Assembly: GCF_000702505.1 (NCBI RefSeq) | Contig: NZ_JNIM01000001.1 | Span: 558,001 to 622,000, forward strand | Source: Thermogemmatispora carboxidivorans | GTDB lineage: Bacteria; Chloroflexota; Ktedonobacteria; Ktedonobacterales; Ktedonobacteraceae | Length of the DNA: 64,000 nt | Reading direction: 5' to 3' | Part shown: positions 28,347-37,701 of the stretch, one piece after another | Numbering within the stretch: position 1 is the stretch's first letter | How the letters are laid out: each line of letters opens with the position of its first letter | Notes under the pieces: model-generated | The model's input: the letters and a program-made list of their open reading frames with translations, nothing else | What the model was told of the DNA's origin: nothing | Databases searched by the model: none | Translations under genes and position numbers: made by a program

Positions 28347-30149
28347 ATGGCTAGCAATCACTCTGATCCCAGAGAAGTCGTGTCTGCCGGGAATGCAGCA
28401 ACACCTGCAAGCGGGCAAAGCGAGAGCGGGCCTCGGCTGCCTCCACCGCCGGGAGCTCCGGCGGCGGTTGGGGCTGGTAGTGTGATGCCGGAGAGTGTCG
28501 GATCGGCGGCGTCGGGGGCTGGGGTGATGCGCCTGAGCCCTGGGGTCTTGCTGTCGAACGGACGCTATAGAATTGAGCACCTGGTAGCGGCGGGCGGTAT
28601 GGGAGCTGTGTATCGCGCGATCGATCTGCGCTTTGAGCGTCCCTGCGCGGTCAAAGAGATGCTGGACGATTTTCAGAGCGAGGTGGAGCGGAACCAGGCG
28701 GTCGAGTGGTTCAAACGAGAAGCAACCCTGTTGCTGGATTTGAATCATCCCTGTATCCCGCGCGTACGCGACTTCTTTGTGGAAGAGGGGCGCCATTATC
28801 TGGTGATGGACTTCATCGAAGGGCGCACGCTGGCCAAAGTGCTGGAGGAGGAGGGGAATGTTGTGGGGGTGAGTGGAGCGCGTGGTGTACCCGAGGCGCG
28901 TGCCAGGAGCTGGGCACAGCAGATCTGCAACGTTCTGAGCTACCTGCATCGCCAGAGTCCACCGATTATCTTCCGTGACCTGAAGCCGTCGAACATCATG
29001 GTCACAGACCGTGATGAGATCAAGCTCATAGACTTTGGCATTGCGCGTACCTTCCAGTCGCAGCGCCAGGCCACGATCATCATGACCATTGGCTATGCGC
29101 CACCGGAGCAGCTGCATGGGATGCCGGAACCGCGCAGCGACATCTATGCCCTGGGGGCGACACTGCATCGCCTTCTGACGCATCACGATGCGGCCAACAA
29201 TAGGCCGACGATCTTCTCGTTCCCACCGGTGAGAAGCTTGCGCCCCGATGTCTCGCCCGAGTTTGAGCAAGTCATCATGAAGGCGCTGGCGCCCAGCGTA
29301 GAGCAGCGCTGGGCAAGCGCGGCGGAGATGGAGCGGGCGATTCTGAGCCTGCCGCCGATCAAAGCTGCGCCTCCGTTGATGAGCAGCGTGCCACCAACAG
29401 TAGCAGTCGGGCCGGCAACGCCGGGGCAGGTGGCTCTACCAGTTGCTGGCAGCACCACCGGCCCAGCCGGACAGTTCATCCTCACAGCGCAGGCTCAGCT
29501 GCAGGCCGGGCGAATCGAAGCTGCCTATGCGGCTGTCCAGCAGGCTTATGCCCTGGAGCCAAACAATGCCCTGGTCCATAAGATCTTTGGGCAAGTTTTT
29601 GCGCGCCGCCAGCCGCCTGATCCTCAGCGGGCGATTCAAGCGTACAACCGCTCAGTCCAGCTCAATCCCAGCGATGCTGAGACGCATAAGCTGGTTGGTG
29701 ATGTCTATCATTTCATCCTCATGCGCCCGGGTGATGCCAGCACAGCCTATACGCAGTCTCTGCGCCTGAATCCCAATGACTTCGAGGCCCACCAGCGCCT
29801 GGCGCAGTGCTACGAGCGGCTGAGTCAGTTCGAGCCTGCCTTACGGGAGTTTCAAGAAGCCTTGCGACTCGCTCCCAAGGTTCCGAATCTGCTCGCAGCT
29901 TTGCACTATGAGATCGGCCAGCTGGCCTGGCGACTCAATCAGCTATCACTGGCTGAGCGGAGCTTTGTGCAGGTCCTGATTATCAATCCCGCCGATCATC
30001 AGACGCGCTTCCTCTTAAGCCAGGTCTATGAGCGGGAGAACAAGCTCGGCGATGCACTGCGCGAGTGCCGCTATGTTGTTGGGGCTATGCCTACCAATCA
30101 GGCGGCTCAGGCCATGTTACAGCGCCTGCAAGCCAGGTTAGGACGATGA
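28347..30149 (+). CDS. Serine/threonine protein kinase with C-terminal TPR repeats
   Basis: 600 aa. A Pro/Ser-rich N-tail (~1-65) leads into a Hanks-type kinase domain (~72-345): P-loop AAGGMGAVYRA, ATP-binding K103 in CAVKEM, catalytic loop IIFRDLKPSNIMV (D211; Phe replaces the common His of HRD), DFG at D229 (LIDFGIAR), and APPEQ. Residues ~375-600 are TPR repeats (e.g. AIQAYNRSVQLNPSDAETH, YTQSLRLNPNDFEAHQRLAQ). No transmembrane helix is seen, so the kinase is probably cytoplasmic and binds partners through its TPRs. The phosphatase gene begins at or just after its stop, making a kinase/phosphatase pair. Confidence 0.92.
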   Translation: MASNHSDPREVVSAGNAATPASGQSESGPRLPPPPGAPAAVGAGSVMPESVGSAASGAGVMRLSPGVLLSNGRYRIEHLVAAGGMGAVYRAIDLRFERPCAVKEMLDDFQSEVERNQAVEWFKREATLLLDLNHPCIPRVRDFFVEEGRHYLVMDFIEGRTLAKVLEEEGNVVGVSGARGVPEARARSWAQQICNVLSYLHRQSPPIIFRDLKPSNIMVTDRDEIKLIDFGIARTFQSQRQATIIMTIGYAPPEQLHGMPEPRSDIYALGATLHRLLTHHDAANNRPTIFSFPPVRSLRPDVSPEFEQVIMKALAPSVEQRWASAAEMERAILSLPPIKAAPPLMSSVPPTVAVGPATPGQVALPVAGSTTGPAGQFILTAQAQLQAGRIEAAYAAVQQAYALEPNNALVHKIFGQVFARRQPPDPQRAIQAYNRSVQLNPSDAETHKLVGDVYHFILMRPGDASTAYTQSLRLNPNDFEAHQRLAQCYERLSQFEPALREFQEALRLAPKVPNLLAALHYEIGQLAWRLNQLSLAERSFVQVLIINPADHQTRFLLSQVYERENKLGDALRECRYVVGAMPTNQAAQAMLQRLQARLGR

Positions 30150-30208
30150 GAAACTATTTGCTCCTTCGGCGCATTTCGTCAGCTTTGGATGTAAGGGAGA
30201 AAGTGCCG

Positions 30209-32917
30209 ATGAGTACGTATTACCTGTGTTCCGCGGAAAGGAAAAGCATCGGCCTGCTGTCAACCGTAATTGGCCCCTTGCTTGGCGCTCTTCTCATCGC
30301 CTTACAGCTCCTGTGGCCTGTTGCTGCAGTCGCTGCTCCTGGAGGTGGGAGCGTCGACGTCGGGAAAAGTCAGGTGCTTGACCTGGTAGGGGCAGCAGTC
30401 GTTCGTTTGTTGGTGACCTATACTCCTGGCCGTGCGGGTGGTGGTCAGCTGCCTCTGTCACGGACCTCAGTGGCGAGCGAGCTATCTGATGAGCTCGTGC
30501 CGCTGAGTCTGCCTGGTGTTCAGTGCACGGGCTTAGGGGTGCTTGTTAGAAGCTGGCAGTCGCGGGGAGCAAATGACCTCAACGCCTGGGTCTTAACCGA
30601 CGGAGATCTGGTGAGCAGGTTGCGCCTCTGTGGAAATAGTGGCAGTACCGGTGACCTCCCAGACCAATTGACCTCGATTGATATCTATAGCAGTTCAACC
30701 GGGTTGGGGACCCTGCTGACCCACATTACTTGCTCTGGCTCCCCCCTGAGCTGCTCGAATCGTGGCCAGCTGCTCCCAAACGGTGGCAGTAGTTGCCCGA
30801 TAGAACTGAATAATTGTGCCCATGCCCTCGTGCTTGTTCCTTTCCATAGCGCCTATACTCTACCTTATGCCGACCTGGCATCGCTCTCCTCCGGGGGGCA
30901 AACAACAACCTTTGGGCTGGAGCTTACTGACGCCAGCGGGACCCTGCCAGCTCAGGCCAGCCAGGCGCCAAACTTTCTCACCCCCGAGCTCCTTGGGGGC
31001 CAGGAGCGACCTGTAAACACCGCCATCTCGGCACCTGGTGAGCCGCAGGAGGGGGGTATGCCAATCGTCAATCAGGCTGGTCAGGTAGTCGGCTTGCGGC
31101 TTCTCAACGGCGAGGCCAGCGACGCCAGTCAAGTAAGTATGCTCCTTCGTGGCTTCAACCTGCTAACGGCGCCCGCTAATCCGCTCCTTACTCACTGGCG
31201 AGCTGGTGTCCAGGACTATTATCGTAGCCAGTATCAGCAGGCCAAAGGGGAGTTTCAGCAAGTCCTCGTCTTCAGTCAAAACCAGCTGCGAGGAGCCCAG
31301 CAATTCCTCCAGTTGATCGATCAGCGTCTGCAGGCCCCTGCAGCCGGCCAGGCTCAGCCCCAGGCAGGAAGCAGCGAAGTCGGTTTTGCGGGCCTCCCGC
31401 TGCTTGTCTGGGGAGGCATCGTCGGCTTGCTCCTGCTGGTGATAATTCTGCTGTTCGTCACCCTGACGGTGGGGCGCGTCAGGAGGCGCAAGGAGCTGGA
31501 GCGCTTCCGCAAAGAAGAGGAAGAAGCCAAGCGCCAGGCGGACCTGGAGGCGGAGCGTCAGCGTCAGCGAGCCAAGGCCTTCCAGGCGCAGCAGCATGCC
31601 GCGGTCTCTGCAGCGAGGCTGCAGCAGGAGCAGCTGGAGAGAGAGGAAAGAGCGGCGGCCTCGACGGGGGCTGCTGGAGCCAGTGCCCTGCTGCAATGTC
31701 CGCGGTGTAAGCAGCAGGTCAGCCGCGGTGTCGAATATTGTCCCTCATGCGGTGTGTTGCTCTCCCCATCGACCTCGGGCCTGCGCCTCCGCGCGCTCGT
31801 GCCGCCCGAGGTAGTCGCTCCTCAGCCAGCATCGCCCATGCCGGGGCCAGAGATGCCGACCGCAAACGAGATGCCAGCATCGGCTTTCTCTGCCTCCTCT
31901 TCTCCACCCGCTCAAGCCGCCCCGTCGCCTCCACTCAGCGATCAACCCACCTTTGTCCTGCCACCGCTCAGCGAGCAGCCAACGCAAGCGATCGTTGCCC
32001 CCGCCCCATCGAGGTCAGAGGGCAAAACCCAGGTCGTAAGAGGAAGACAGCGGATGAAGAGCCTTCAGCTGGTGGTTGGTCATCGTACTGACCCAGGCAT
32101 TAAGCGACGTCATAAGCCGAATGAGGACAGTCTGCTCGCCATTCTTGGGGGGCGGCAACTGGGTGGGCAGCTGCAGCCCTGGGGCCTCTTCGTCGTGGCC
32201 GACGGCATGGGAGGCCATGCCAATGGGCAGGATGCTAGCCGTCTGGCCATTCAGACTATCGTCGACTACGTGCTCCCTTCACTACTACGCGAGCAGGAGC
32301 TGAGTAGCAATGACTACCAGCACCTCCTGGTAGAGGGGGTGCAGTCAGCCAATCAGGCTGTTCATGAGCAGAACCAGCGCGAGCACGCCGACATGGGAAC
32401 CACCATGACCGCGGCGTTGATTGTCGGCTCCGTGGCCTATGTCGCCAATGTAGGCGATAGCCGCACCTATCTCTATCGAGAGGGGAGGGGTCTCAAGAAG
32501 GTAACGCAGGATCATTCGGTAGTCGCTAGCCTGGTAGAAGCAGGCATTATCAAGCCCGAGGATATCTACACCCATCCGAAGCGCAATCAGATCTATCGGA
32601 GCCTGGGAGAGAAGCCGATCGTCGAGGTGGATCCATTCCGCGAAGAACTACTCCCTGGCGATAAGCTCTTGCTCTGCTCCGATGGTCTCTGGGATATGAC
32701 TCGTGATCCCCACATCGAGGCCGTACTGCGCAAACCCGTTGATCCTCAGCAGCTGGTTGATGATCTGGTGCAGCTCGCGCTCGATGGAGGTGGCGAGGAT
32801 AACATTTCCGTCATTGTCGTCCAGCTTGTCGAAAGTAGCCGAGCAAAAGGCCTGACGAGCCTGCACGTCCTTGCTCAGCCAGATCAGTTTGCTCTGCCCA
32901 CCTTGCCGCAGGGCTGA
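30209..32917 (+). CDS. Transmembrane PP2C phosphatase with protease-like ectodomain and zinc ribbon
   Basis: 902 aa from ATG 30209 (AAGGGAG upstream); ATG 30146, overlapping the kinase stop, is the alternative. Order: signal/anchor (~14-42), external domain (~50-330) with trypsin-like strands (EGGMPIVNQAGQVVGLRL, where active serine proteases have GNSGGP, so likely inactive), transmembrane helix (~396-421), charged coiled coil (~425-485), zinc ribbon CPRC/CPSC (~497-514), Pro/Ser linker, and PP2C domain (~620-890). PP2C residues are intact: NEDS, VADGMGGHANG, GTTMTAAL, VGDSRTYL, LLCSDGLWD, GGEDNISV. It should reverse the neighbouring kinase and may sense envelope ligands. Confidence 0.85.
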   Translation: MSTYYLCSAERKSIGLLSTVIGPLLGALLIALQLLWPVAAVAAPGGGSVDVGKSQVLDLVGAAVVRLLVTYTPGRAGGGQLPLSRTSVASELSDELVPLSLPGVQCTGLGVLVRSWQSRGANDLNAWVLTDGDLVSRLRLCGNSGSTGDLPDQLTSIDIYSSSTGLGTLLTHITCSGSPLSCSNRGQLLPNGGSSCPIELNNCAHALVLVPFHSAYTLPYADLASLSSGGQTTTFGLELTDASGTLPAQASQAPNFLTPELLGGQERPVNTAISAPGEPQEGGMPIVNQAGQVVGLRLLNGEASDASQVSMLLRGFNLLTAPANPLLTHWRAGVQDYYRSQYQQAKGEFQQVLVFSQNQLRGAQQFLQLIDQRLQAPAAGQAQPQAGSSEVGFAGLPLLVWGGIVGLLLLVIILLFVTLTVGRVRRRKELERFRKEEEEAKRQADLEAERQRQRAKAFQAQQHAAVSAARLQQEQLEREERAAASTGAAGASALLQCPRCKQQVSRGVEYCPSCGVLLSPSTSGLRLRALVPPEVVAPQPASPMPGPEMPTANEMPASAFSASSSPPAQAAPSPPLSDQPTFVLPPLSEQPTQAIVAPAPSRSEGKTQVVRGRQRMKSLQLVVGHRTDPGIKRRHKPNEDSLLAILGGRQLGGQLQPWGLFVVADGMGGHANGQDASRLAIQTIVDYVLPSLLREQELSSNDYQHLLVEGVQSANQAVHEQNQREHADMGTTMTAALIVGSVAYVANVGDSRTYLYREGRGLKKVTQDHSVVASLVEAGIIKPEDIYTHPKRNQIYRSLGEKPIVEVDPFREELLPGDKLLLCSDGLWDMTRDPHIEAVLRKPVDPQQLVDDLVQLALDGGGEDNISVIVVQLVESSRAKGLTSLHVLAQPDQFALPTLPQG

Positions 32918-32936
32918 AACCACAGCAGCAGAGACA

Positions 32937-32976
32937 CGCCAGGAGAGAAGCATCCTCCTCCTGGCGCTTGCTTTTT
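32937..32976 (+). terminator. Rho-independent terminator after PP2C gene
   Basis: CGCCAGGAG (32937-32945) pairs perfectly with CTCCTGGCG (32958-32966) and is followed by GCTTGCTTTTT. Confidence 0.8.
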
Positions 32977-32988
32977 GGGGAGTGACCC

Positions 32989-33029
32989 GGCAGGGCAGGG
33001 CAAGGCAGGCCAGGGCAGGCCAGGCCAGA
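32989..33029 (+). repeat. Short G-rich repeat tract
   Basis: Tandem imperfect units of GGCAGG/GGCCAG upstream of the nuo promoter. The runs GGG-CA-GGG-CAAGG-CAGG could form a weak G-quadruplex. Function unknown. Confidence 0.4.
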
Positions 33030-33053
33030 GAGGGGTAGAGTCAGCCGGCCAGT

Positions 33054-33082
33054 TTGTCGCCTGTTCAACCCTGTGCTATAAT
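33054..33082 (+). promoter_or_regulatory. Promoter of nuo cluster
   Basis: TTGTCG at 33054-33059, 17-nt spacer and TATAAT at 33077-33082, with TGC before it. The -10 context TGTGCTATAAT is identical to that of the kinase operon. Confidence 0.65.
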
Positions 33083-33147
33083 CTTTGCAGCATCTTCTGA
33101 CCCTCTTTTCCTTTGTAAACAAGGGTCCGACAGCTGGAGGAAGGCGT

Positions 33148-33516
33148 GTGTCACTAACTACCAGTACTGGTTATCTTTATGCCGCGATTCTGCTGGCCGC
33201 CGGCTTCACCTTTGTCCTGATCACAATGACGGTCGCGAATCTGCTGGCTCCCAGACGCAGGACCTCAGAAAAGCTGCAGACCTATGAGTCGGGCGAGGTG
33301 CCGATCGGTTCGGCCTGGGTCCAGTATCCGCTGGGATTCTACATCTTTGCCTTGCTCTTCGTCGCCTTCGATGTCGATATTGTCTTTATCATCACCTGGG
33401 CTATCCTCTTCAAAAGTCTGAGTATCTTTGGCTTTTTTGAGATACTCTTCTTTATTATTGTGCTCGCGCTCGGTCTGGTCTATGCCTGGCGCAAGGGAGT
33501 GATCCGATGGATATAG
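33148..33516 (+). CDS. nuoA: NADH-quinone oxidoreductase subunit A
   Basis: 122 aa from GTG 33148 (GGAGGAAGG upstream). Three membrane helices and the conserved stretch EKLQTYESGEVPIGSAWVQYPLGFYIFALLFVAFDVDIVFI identify NuoA; the usual YECG is here YESG. Part of the membrane arm near the quinone site of complex I. It overlaps nuoC by 10 nt; nuoB, normally next, is absent. Confidence 0.93.
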   Translation: MSLTTSTGYLYAAILLAAGFTFVLITMTVANLLAPRRRTSEKLQTYESGEVPIGSAWVQYPLGFYIFALLFVAFDVDIVFIITWAILFKSLSIFGFFEILFFIIVLALGLVYAWRKGVIRWI

Positions 33517-34232
33517 TGCCGCGTGTTTCGCAGATTCCGAGCGCCTCTGACTATAGTGACGAGCTCGCCGAGCTTGCACGCGACCTGGCGCCGCTAGCGC
33601 AGATCACCGGTCAGCCGGTGGGGCCGCGGGTGATGAAAGGCAATTATCTGGGCATCGAGGTTGATCGTGCCCATCTGGTTGCTGTCTGTCGCTTTCTCCG
33701 CGATCAGCTTGGCTTTGACCTGCTCAGCTGCGTCTCTGGGGTTGACATGCTTGACCATCTGGAGACAGTCTATCATGTGCGTTCGACCACACGTGGCTCG
33801 CTCTTGCAGATCAAAGTACGCCTGGATGCGGAGAGCCCAGAGGTGGATAGCGTAGTTTCGGTCTGGCCGACAGCGAACTGGCTGGAGCGGGAGACCTACG
33901 ATCTGTTCGGCATCCGTTTTACGGGGCATCCCGATCTGCGGCGTATGCTGCTTGATGATGACTTTGAGGGGTACCCGCTGCTGAAGAGCTTCCATCAGGT
34001 GCCTCTAACGGTCAAGCCGCCAGCCACGACCCAGGTTGATCCCAATATGGCAGTTGCTGGTCAGTATCAACAGCGTGGGGTTGAGCATGTGGTGCAGAAG
34101 AAGTTTGGTCAGGGCAAGCTAGAGCGGCTGCATCCAGGAACGCCAACCTTTGGCCATGCTTCCCATGCTCATGGGCACGAAGAGGAAGAAGGAGAGGCGC
34201 GCTCAGCTTCGACGGAGGGCCAGGCTCGCTGA
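33507..34232 (+). CDS. nuoC: NADH-quinone oxidoreductase subunit C
   Basis: 241 aa. NuoC belongs to the peripheral arm. The signature ETYDLFGIRFTGHPDLRRMLLDDDFEGYPLLKSF is complete, preceded by the 30-kDa-subunit core (LLSCVSGVDMLDHLETVYHV). The C-terminus is extended with a His/Glu-rich tail (GHASHAHGHEEEEGEARS) not typical of NuoC. Overlaps nuoA by 10 nt and the next gene by 1 nt. Confidence 0.94.
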   Translation: MDIVPRVSQIPSASDYSDELAELARDLAPLAQITGQPVGPRVMKGNYLGIEVDRAHLVAVCRFLRDQLGFDLLSCVSGVDMLDHLETVYHVRSTTRGSLLQIKVRLDAESPEVDSVVSVWPTANWLERETYDLFGIRFTGHPDLRRMLLDDDFEGYPLLKSFHQVPLTVKPPATTQVDPNMAVAGQYQQRGVEHVVQKKFGQGKLERLHPGTPTFGHASHAHGHEEEEGEARSASTEGQAR

Positions 34233-34555
34233 TGGCCAGCAGCAGGGGGAGCAGCAAAGGAGCCAAAGCCAGAGCCTCAGCGCAGGCCGCCAGGCGTGCT
34301 GAGCAGGAGCAGCCTTCGCAAGGGCGAGGGTCTGGGCAGAGGGAGCGACCGCTTCCTGCCCGCTCGGCGTCCGAGTGGCGTAGCTTGCTCTGGTCTCTCT
34401 TTCTGGCGCTGGCCTTCTGGTGCCTGGCGATCGTCTTTTATGTCAGCCTGGAGCGAGATCCGAACCGCATTCTCTACGCTGCGATGGCGGCGCTCCTGGC
34501 GCTGCTCTGGACTGTCAACTTCAGTCTCCGCCTCTCCCGAAGGCGAAGGCGCTGA
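34232..34555 (+). CDS. Small two-helix membrane protein inside nuo cluster
   Basis: 107 aa, starting on the last base of the nuoC stop (TGATGG). A basic, Ala/Gln/Arg-rich N-terminal half (~1-48) is followed by two membrane helices (SLLWSLFLALAFWCLAIVFYVSL and ILYAAMAALLALLWTVNFSL) and a poly-Arg end. I recognise no family. Tight coupling suggests translation with complex I subunits. Confidence 0.6.
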   Translation: MASSRGSSKGAKARASAQAARRAEQEQPSQGRGSGQRERPLPARSASEWRSLLWSLFLALAFWCLAIVFYVSLERDPNRILYAAMAALLALLWTVNFSLRLSRRRRR

Positions 34556-34831
34556 GGCGCTCGCCCGGTAGCTGTCTAAAGCAAGGTTCGCCTCGCCCAT
34601 CATTCTGGCCTGGTTGCTGCCCTACCTGTCAAGCAGTCGGCCAACCAGCCAGCTAGCAGCGCAGAAAAAACAAGCGTGAAGCGTTATCCTGCTCTGAGCG
34701 GCTGGAGAGCTGCGTCGAGGTTCAGGTACTGCACAGTCAGTGGTACGTCACGCAGGCTTGCCCACTGCGGAGACTCAGCACTGACTACCCCTACTACCTG
34801 CTGAGTGAGACCAAAGAGCTGCGAGGAAGCT

Positions 34832-35983
34832 ATGGCGACCAATCAAGGTGTAAATAGACCTCCCCTCGAAGGGGTAGCGCCCGGTGAGCTGCGCTCGGAG
34901 GAAATGATCCTGAACATGGGGCCGCAGCACCCGAGCACTCACGGCGTGCTCCGCCTCGTACTCACCCTGGAGGGTGAGACGGTGGTGGATTGTACGCCGG
35001 TCATTGGCTACCTCCATCGTGGCATTGAGAAGATTCTGGAGAATCGCACGGTGATGGCCGGCATTCGCTATATGGACAATGCCGACTATCTCTCACCGAT
35101 GCTCAACGAAACCGCCTATGTAGGAGCGGTCGAGCAGTTAATGGGTATAGAGCCGCCGCGCCGTGCCCAATACATTCGCCTGATCACCAATGAGCTGCAG
35201 CGCATCGCCAGCCATCTGGTGGCCATTGGTACCTATCTGCTCGACCTGGGTGCCTTTACGCCGATTCTGTGGACCTTCCGCGATCGCGAAGGGATTCTCT
35301 CGCTCTTCGAGGCCCTGGGAGGAAGCCGCTTTAATGTCAACTATATGCGTGTGGGTGGCGTCCTCCATGATTTTCCCAGGGGCTGGCTCCAGCAGTGTGA
35401 AGCCTGGTGCAATCAGTTCGAAAAGAACCTGCAAGAGCTAGAGACCCTGATCACGGGAAACGAGATTTTCGAGGCGCGTACGCAGGGCGTTGGCTATGTT
35501 GATCCCCAGCAGGCCATCGCCTATGGACTGACTGGCCCGATGCTGCGCGCCAGTGGCGTGAATTGGGACCTGCGGGTCAATCGCCCCTATATGGCCTATC
35601 GGGAAGTCAAGGTCAATCCCCAGGTGCGGCAGGAAGGTGACTGCTATGCGCGCTATCGGGTGCGTATGCAGGAGATGGCGGAGAGCCTGCGCCTGGTGCG
35701 GGTGGCAATGGATCAGCTGCCAGGTGGCCCGATCTCAACGCGGACACCAATTGCGCTCCGTCCACCACGCGGTGAAACCTACTTTGCCATTGAGAGCAGC
35801 AAGGGCGAGCTGGGGATCTACTTTATCAGCGATGGCAGCGAGTACCCGTGGCGGGCCAAGATTCGTGGGCCTTCCTTTGTCAATCTTCAGATTCTGCCCG
35901 AATTGCTGCGCGGCCACAAGATGAGCGATGTCGTGGCCATTCTGGGAAGCCTGGATATTGTGCTGGGAGAGGTCGATCGTTAA
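34832..35983 (+). CDS. nuoD: NADH-quinone oxidoreductase subunit D
   Basis: 383 aa from ATG 34832 (GAGGAAG upstream; GTG 34805 also in frame). NuoD, the 49-kDa quinone-site subunit, shows LNMGPQHPSTHGVLRLVLTLEGE, GYLHRGIEKI, MLNETAYVGAVE and, near the C-terminus, RGETYFAIESSKGELGIYFISDGS. It lacks the nickel Cys motifs of hydrogenases, as expected. The 276-nt gap from the small gene shows no other gene. Confidence 0.95.
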   Translation: MATNQGVNRPPLEGVAPGELRSEEMILNMGPQHPSTHGVLRLVLTLEGETVVDCTPVIGYLHRGIEKILENRTVMAGIRYMDNADYLSPMLNETAYVGAVEQLMGIEPPRRAQYIRLITNELQRIASHLVAIGTYLLDLGAFTPILWTFRDREGILSLFEALGGSRFNVNYMRVGGVLHDFPRGWLQQCEAWCNQFEKNLQELETLITGNEIFEARTQGVGYVDPQQAIAYGLTGPMLRASGVNWDLRVNRPYMAYREVKVNPQVRQEGDCYARYRVRMQEMAESLRLVRVAMDQLPGGPISTRTPIALRPPRGETYFAIESSKGELGIYFISDGSEYPWRAKIRGPSFVNLQILPELLRGHKMSDVVAILGSLDIVLGEVDR

Positions 35984-36188
35984 CGCTCGCGGGCAAGGCC
36001 ATACGCAGCCTCTCTTGTCGCGACAGGGCTGCCAGCCTTTCAAACGCTTGCTGGCTCCAGGCCGGACAACCGTTCCTTCCTGCCTGGCAGCGGTGACCAC
36101 GGCTGCTGGCCTGCTCTGAAGACAAGCTGGGTGCGCATGTCTTGCTCGTAAGCTCGCTGATGCAAGGTAAGAGAGTGGAGTGTATCCT

Positions 36189-37586
36189 ATGTCCGGTGGA
36201 GTTGTATTAGCCGAAGTCTGGTGGGAGCAGCTCCTCCACGGCATCCTTTCTTGGGAGTTTCTCCAGTTCGTGGTGGCGTTTCTTTCCATCTTTGGCTTCG
36301 TGCTGACCAGTGCTGTGATTCTGATCCTGGCCGAACGCAAGGTCATGGCCTGGATGCAGGATCGCTATGGCCCGCTGCACACGGGACCCTGGGGCATGTT
36401 GCAGACCGTGGCCGATGTGGGCAAATTGCTGCTCAAGGAAGATATTCATGCCGGCAAAATCGATAAGGCTGTTTTTATCCTGGCCCCTTCGGTCTTTCTT
36501 GCCCCAGTGATTGCCTCCTTTGCCGTGCTGCCCTTCTCGCCCTATATTAGCCTGCCGGGCGGGGTGCTGGCGACAGGCATTGTCTACTTGATCGCTATGA
36601 GTTCGCTCGATGTGGTGGGTGTGGTCATGGCAGGCTGGGGCTCGAACAACAAGTATGCCCTGATCGGGGGCCTGCGCTCTGCGGCTCAGATGATCTCTTA
36701 CGAGCTGCCGCTCGTGCTCTCTCTGATCGGCATTGTGATGCTGACGAGCGTCCTGCATGACAGCGGCCTTGGCACCATCGCTATCAAGGACATCATGAAT
36801 CTCCAGATGGCGCAGAGTTGGCCGGGCAAGGGCAGCCCCGTCTGGGACTTCATCTTCGAAGGCTTCACGCCCTGGGCCTGGTTTATTCTGGTGCAGCCGT
36901 TGCTCCTGTTGATCTACTATACCTGTGGACTGGCCGAGACGAACCGCTCGCCTTTTGATCTGCCGGAGGCTGAGTCGGAGCTGGTGGCTGGCTACCTCAC
37001 TGAGTATAGCGGCATGCGCTGGGCGCTCTTCTACCTGGGCGAGTATGGCAATATGACAATTGTCTCTGCCATCACGGCCATGCTCTTTCTGGGTGGCTGG
37101 TCGGGTCCGGGCGTGGCCTTCCTAACGGCTCCAGGCATGGCCATTGGCTGGCAAGTCCTGGGCAATCTGCTGGCGCTCTTCTACTTCATCCTCAAGGTCT
37201 ACCTGCTCTGTGGCGTGTTCATCTGGGTGCGGACGACGCTGCCGCGTCTGCGTGCCGATCAGCTGATGCAGTTTGCCTGGCTGATTCTGATCCCCACGAC
37301 CCTGGTTAACATTGTCCTGACTGGAGCGCTCTATCTGGTTCTGAACGCTCTGGGGGCCTCGAATCTGGTCTTCCTGGTCGTTCTGGGGGTTGTCAACTGG
37401 TTGATGCTCTTTGGCTTCTTCTGGGTGGTCAGCCGGGCGACGACTGCCTCGACGCGACGTGCAGTGGCGCCGGCCATTCGCGCTCGCCAGCGCCTGGCGG
37501 CCCTTGCAGCGGCTCCCGCCGCTCCGCAGCTCCCTGAGCCAGAGCGAGCCAGTGTGACTGGTGCCGGCGCCGGCAGCAGCCGCTAA
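36189..37586 (+). CDS. nuoH: NADH-quinone oxidoreductase subunit H
   Basis: 465 aa from ATG 36189 (GGAG upstream). NuoH anchors the quinone chamber in the membrane arm. Conserved loops are AERKVMAWMQDRYGPLHTGPWGMLQTVADVGKLLLKED and ETNRSPFDLPEAESELVAGYLTEYSGM, with KVYLLCGVFIWVRTTLPRLRADQLM near the end. It has an extra C-terminal helix and an Ala/Pro-rich tail (~420-465). The cluster ends here; nuoI-N are not present. Confidence 0.95.
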   Translation: MSGGVVLAEVWWEQLLHGILSWEFLQFVVAFLSIFGFVLTSAVILILAERKVMAWMQDRYGPLHTGPWGMLQTVADVGKLLLKEDIHAGKIDKAVFILAPSVFLAPVIASFAVLPFSPYISLPGGVLATGIVYLIAMSSLDVVGVVMAGWGSNNKYALIGGLRSAAQMISYELPLVLSLIGIVMLTSVLHDSGLGTIAIKDIMNLQMAQSWPGKGSPVWDFIFEGFTPWAWFILVQPLLLLIYYTCGLAETNRSPFDLPEAESELVAGYLTEYSGMRWALFYLGEYGNMTIVSAITAMLFLGGWSGPGVAFLTAPGMAIGWQVLGNLLALFYFILKVYLLCGVFIWVRTTLPRLRADQLMQFAWLILIPTTLVNIVLTGALYLVLNALGASNLVFLVVLGVVNWLMLFGFFWVVSRATTASTRRAVAPAIRARQRLAALAAAPAAPQLPEPERASVTGAGAGSSR

Positions 37587-37701
37587 CCTTGCGCTCAGCA
37601 GGAGCCAGAGAGATACCGTCGGGGGTGGAGCAGGCATCAGTAGGGCTGTTGTTGCCGCTCTTGCTGTTGCTGCTACGCCAGGCCGGTATCTCGCCAAAAG
37701 A

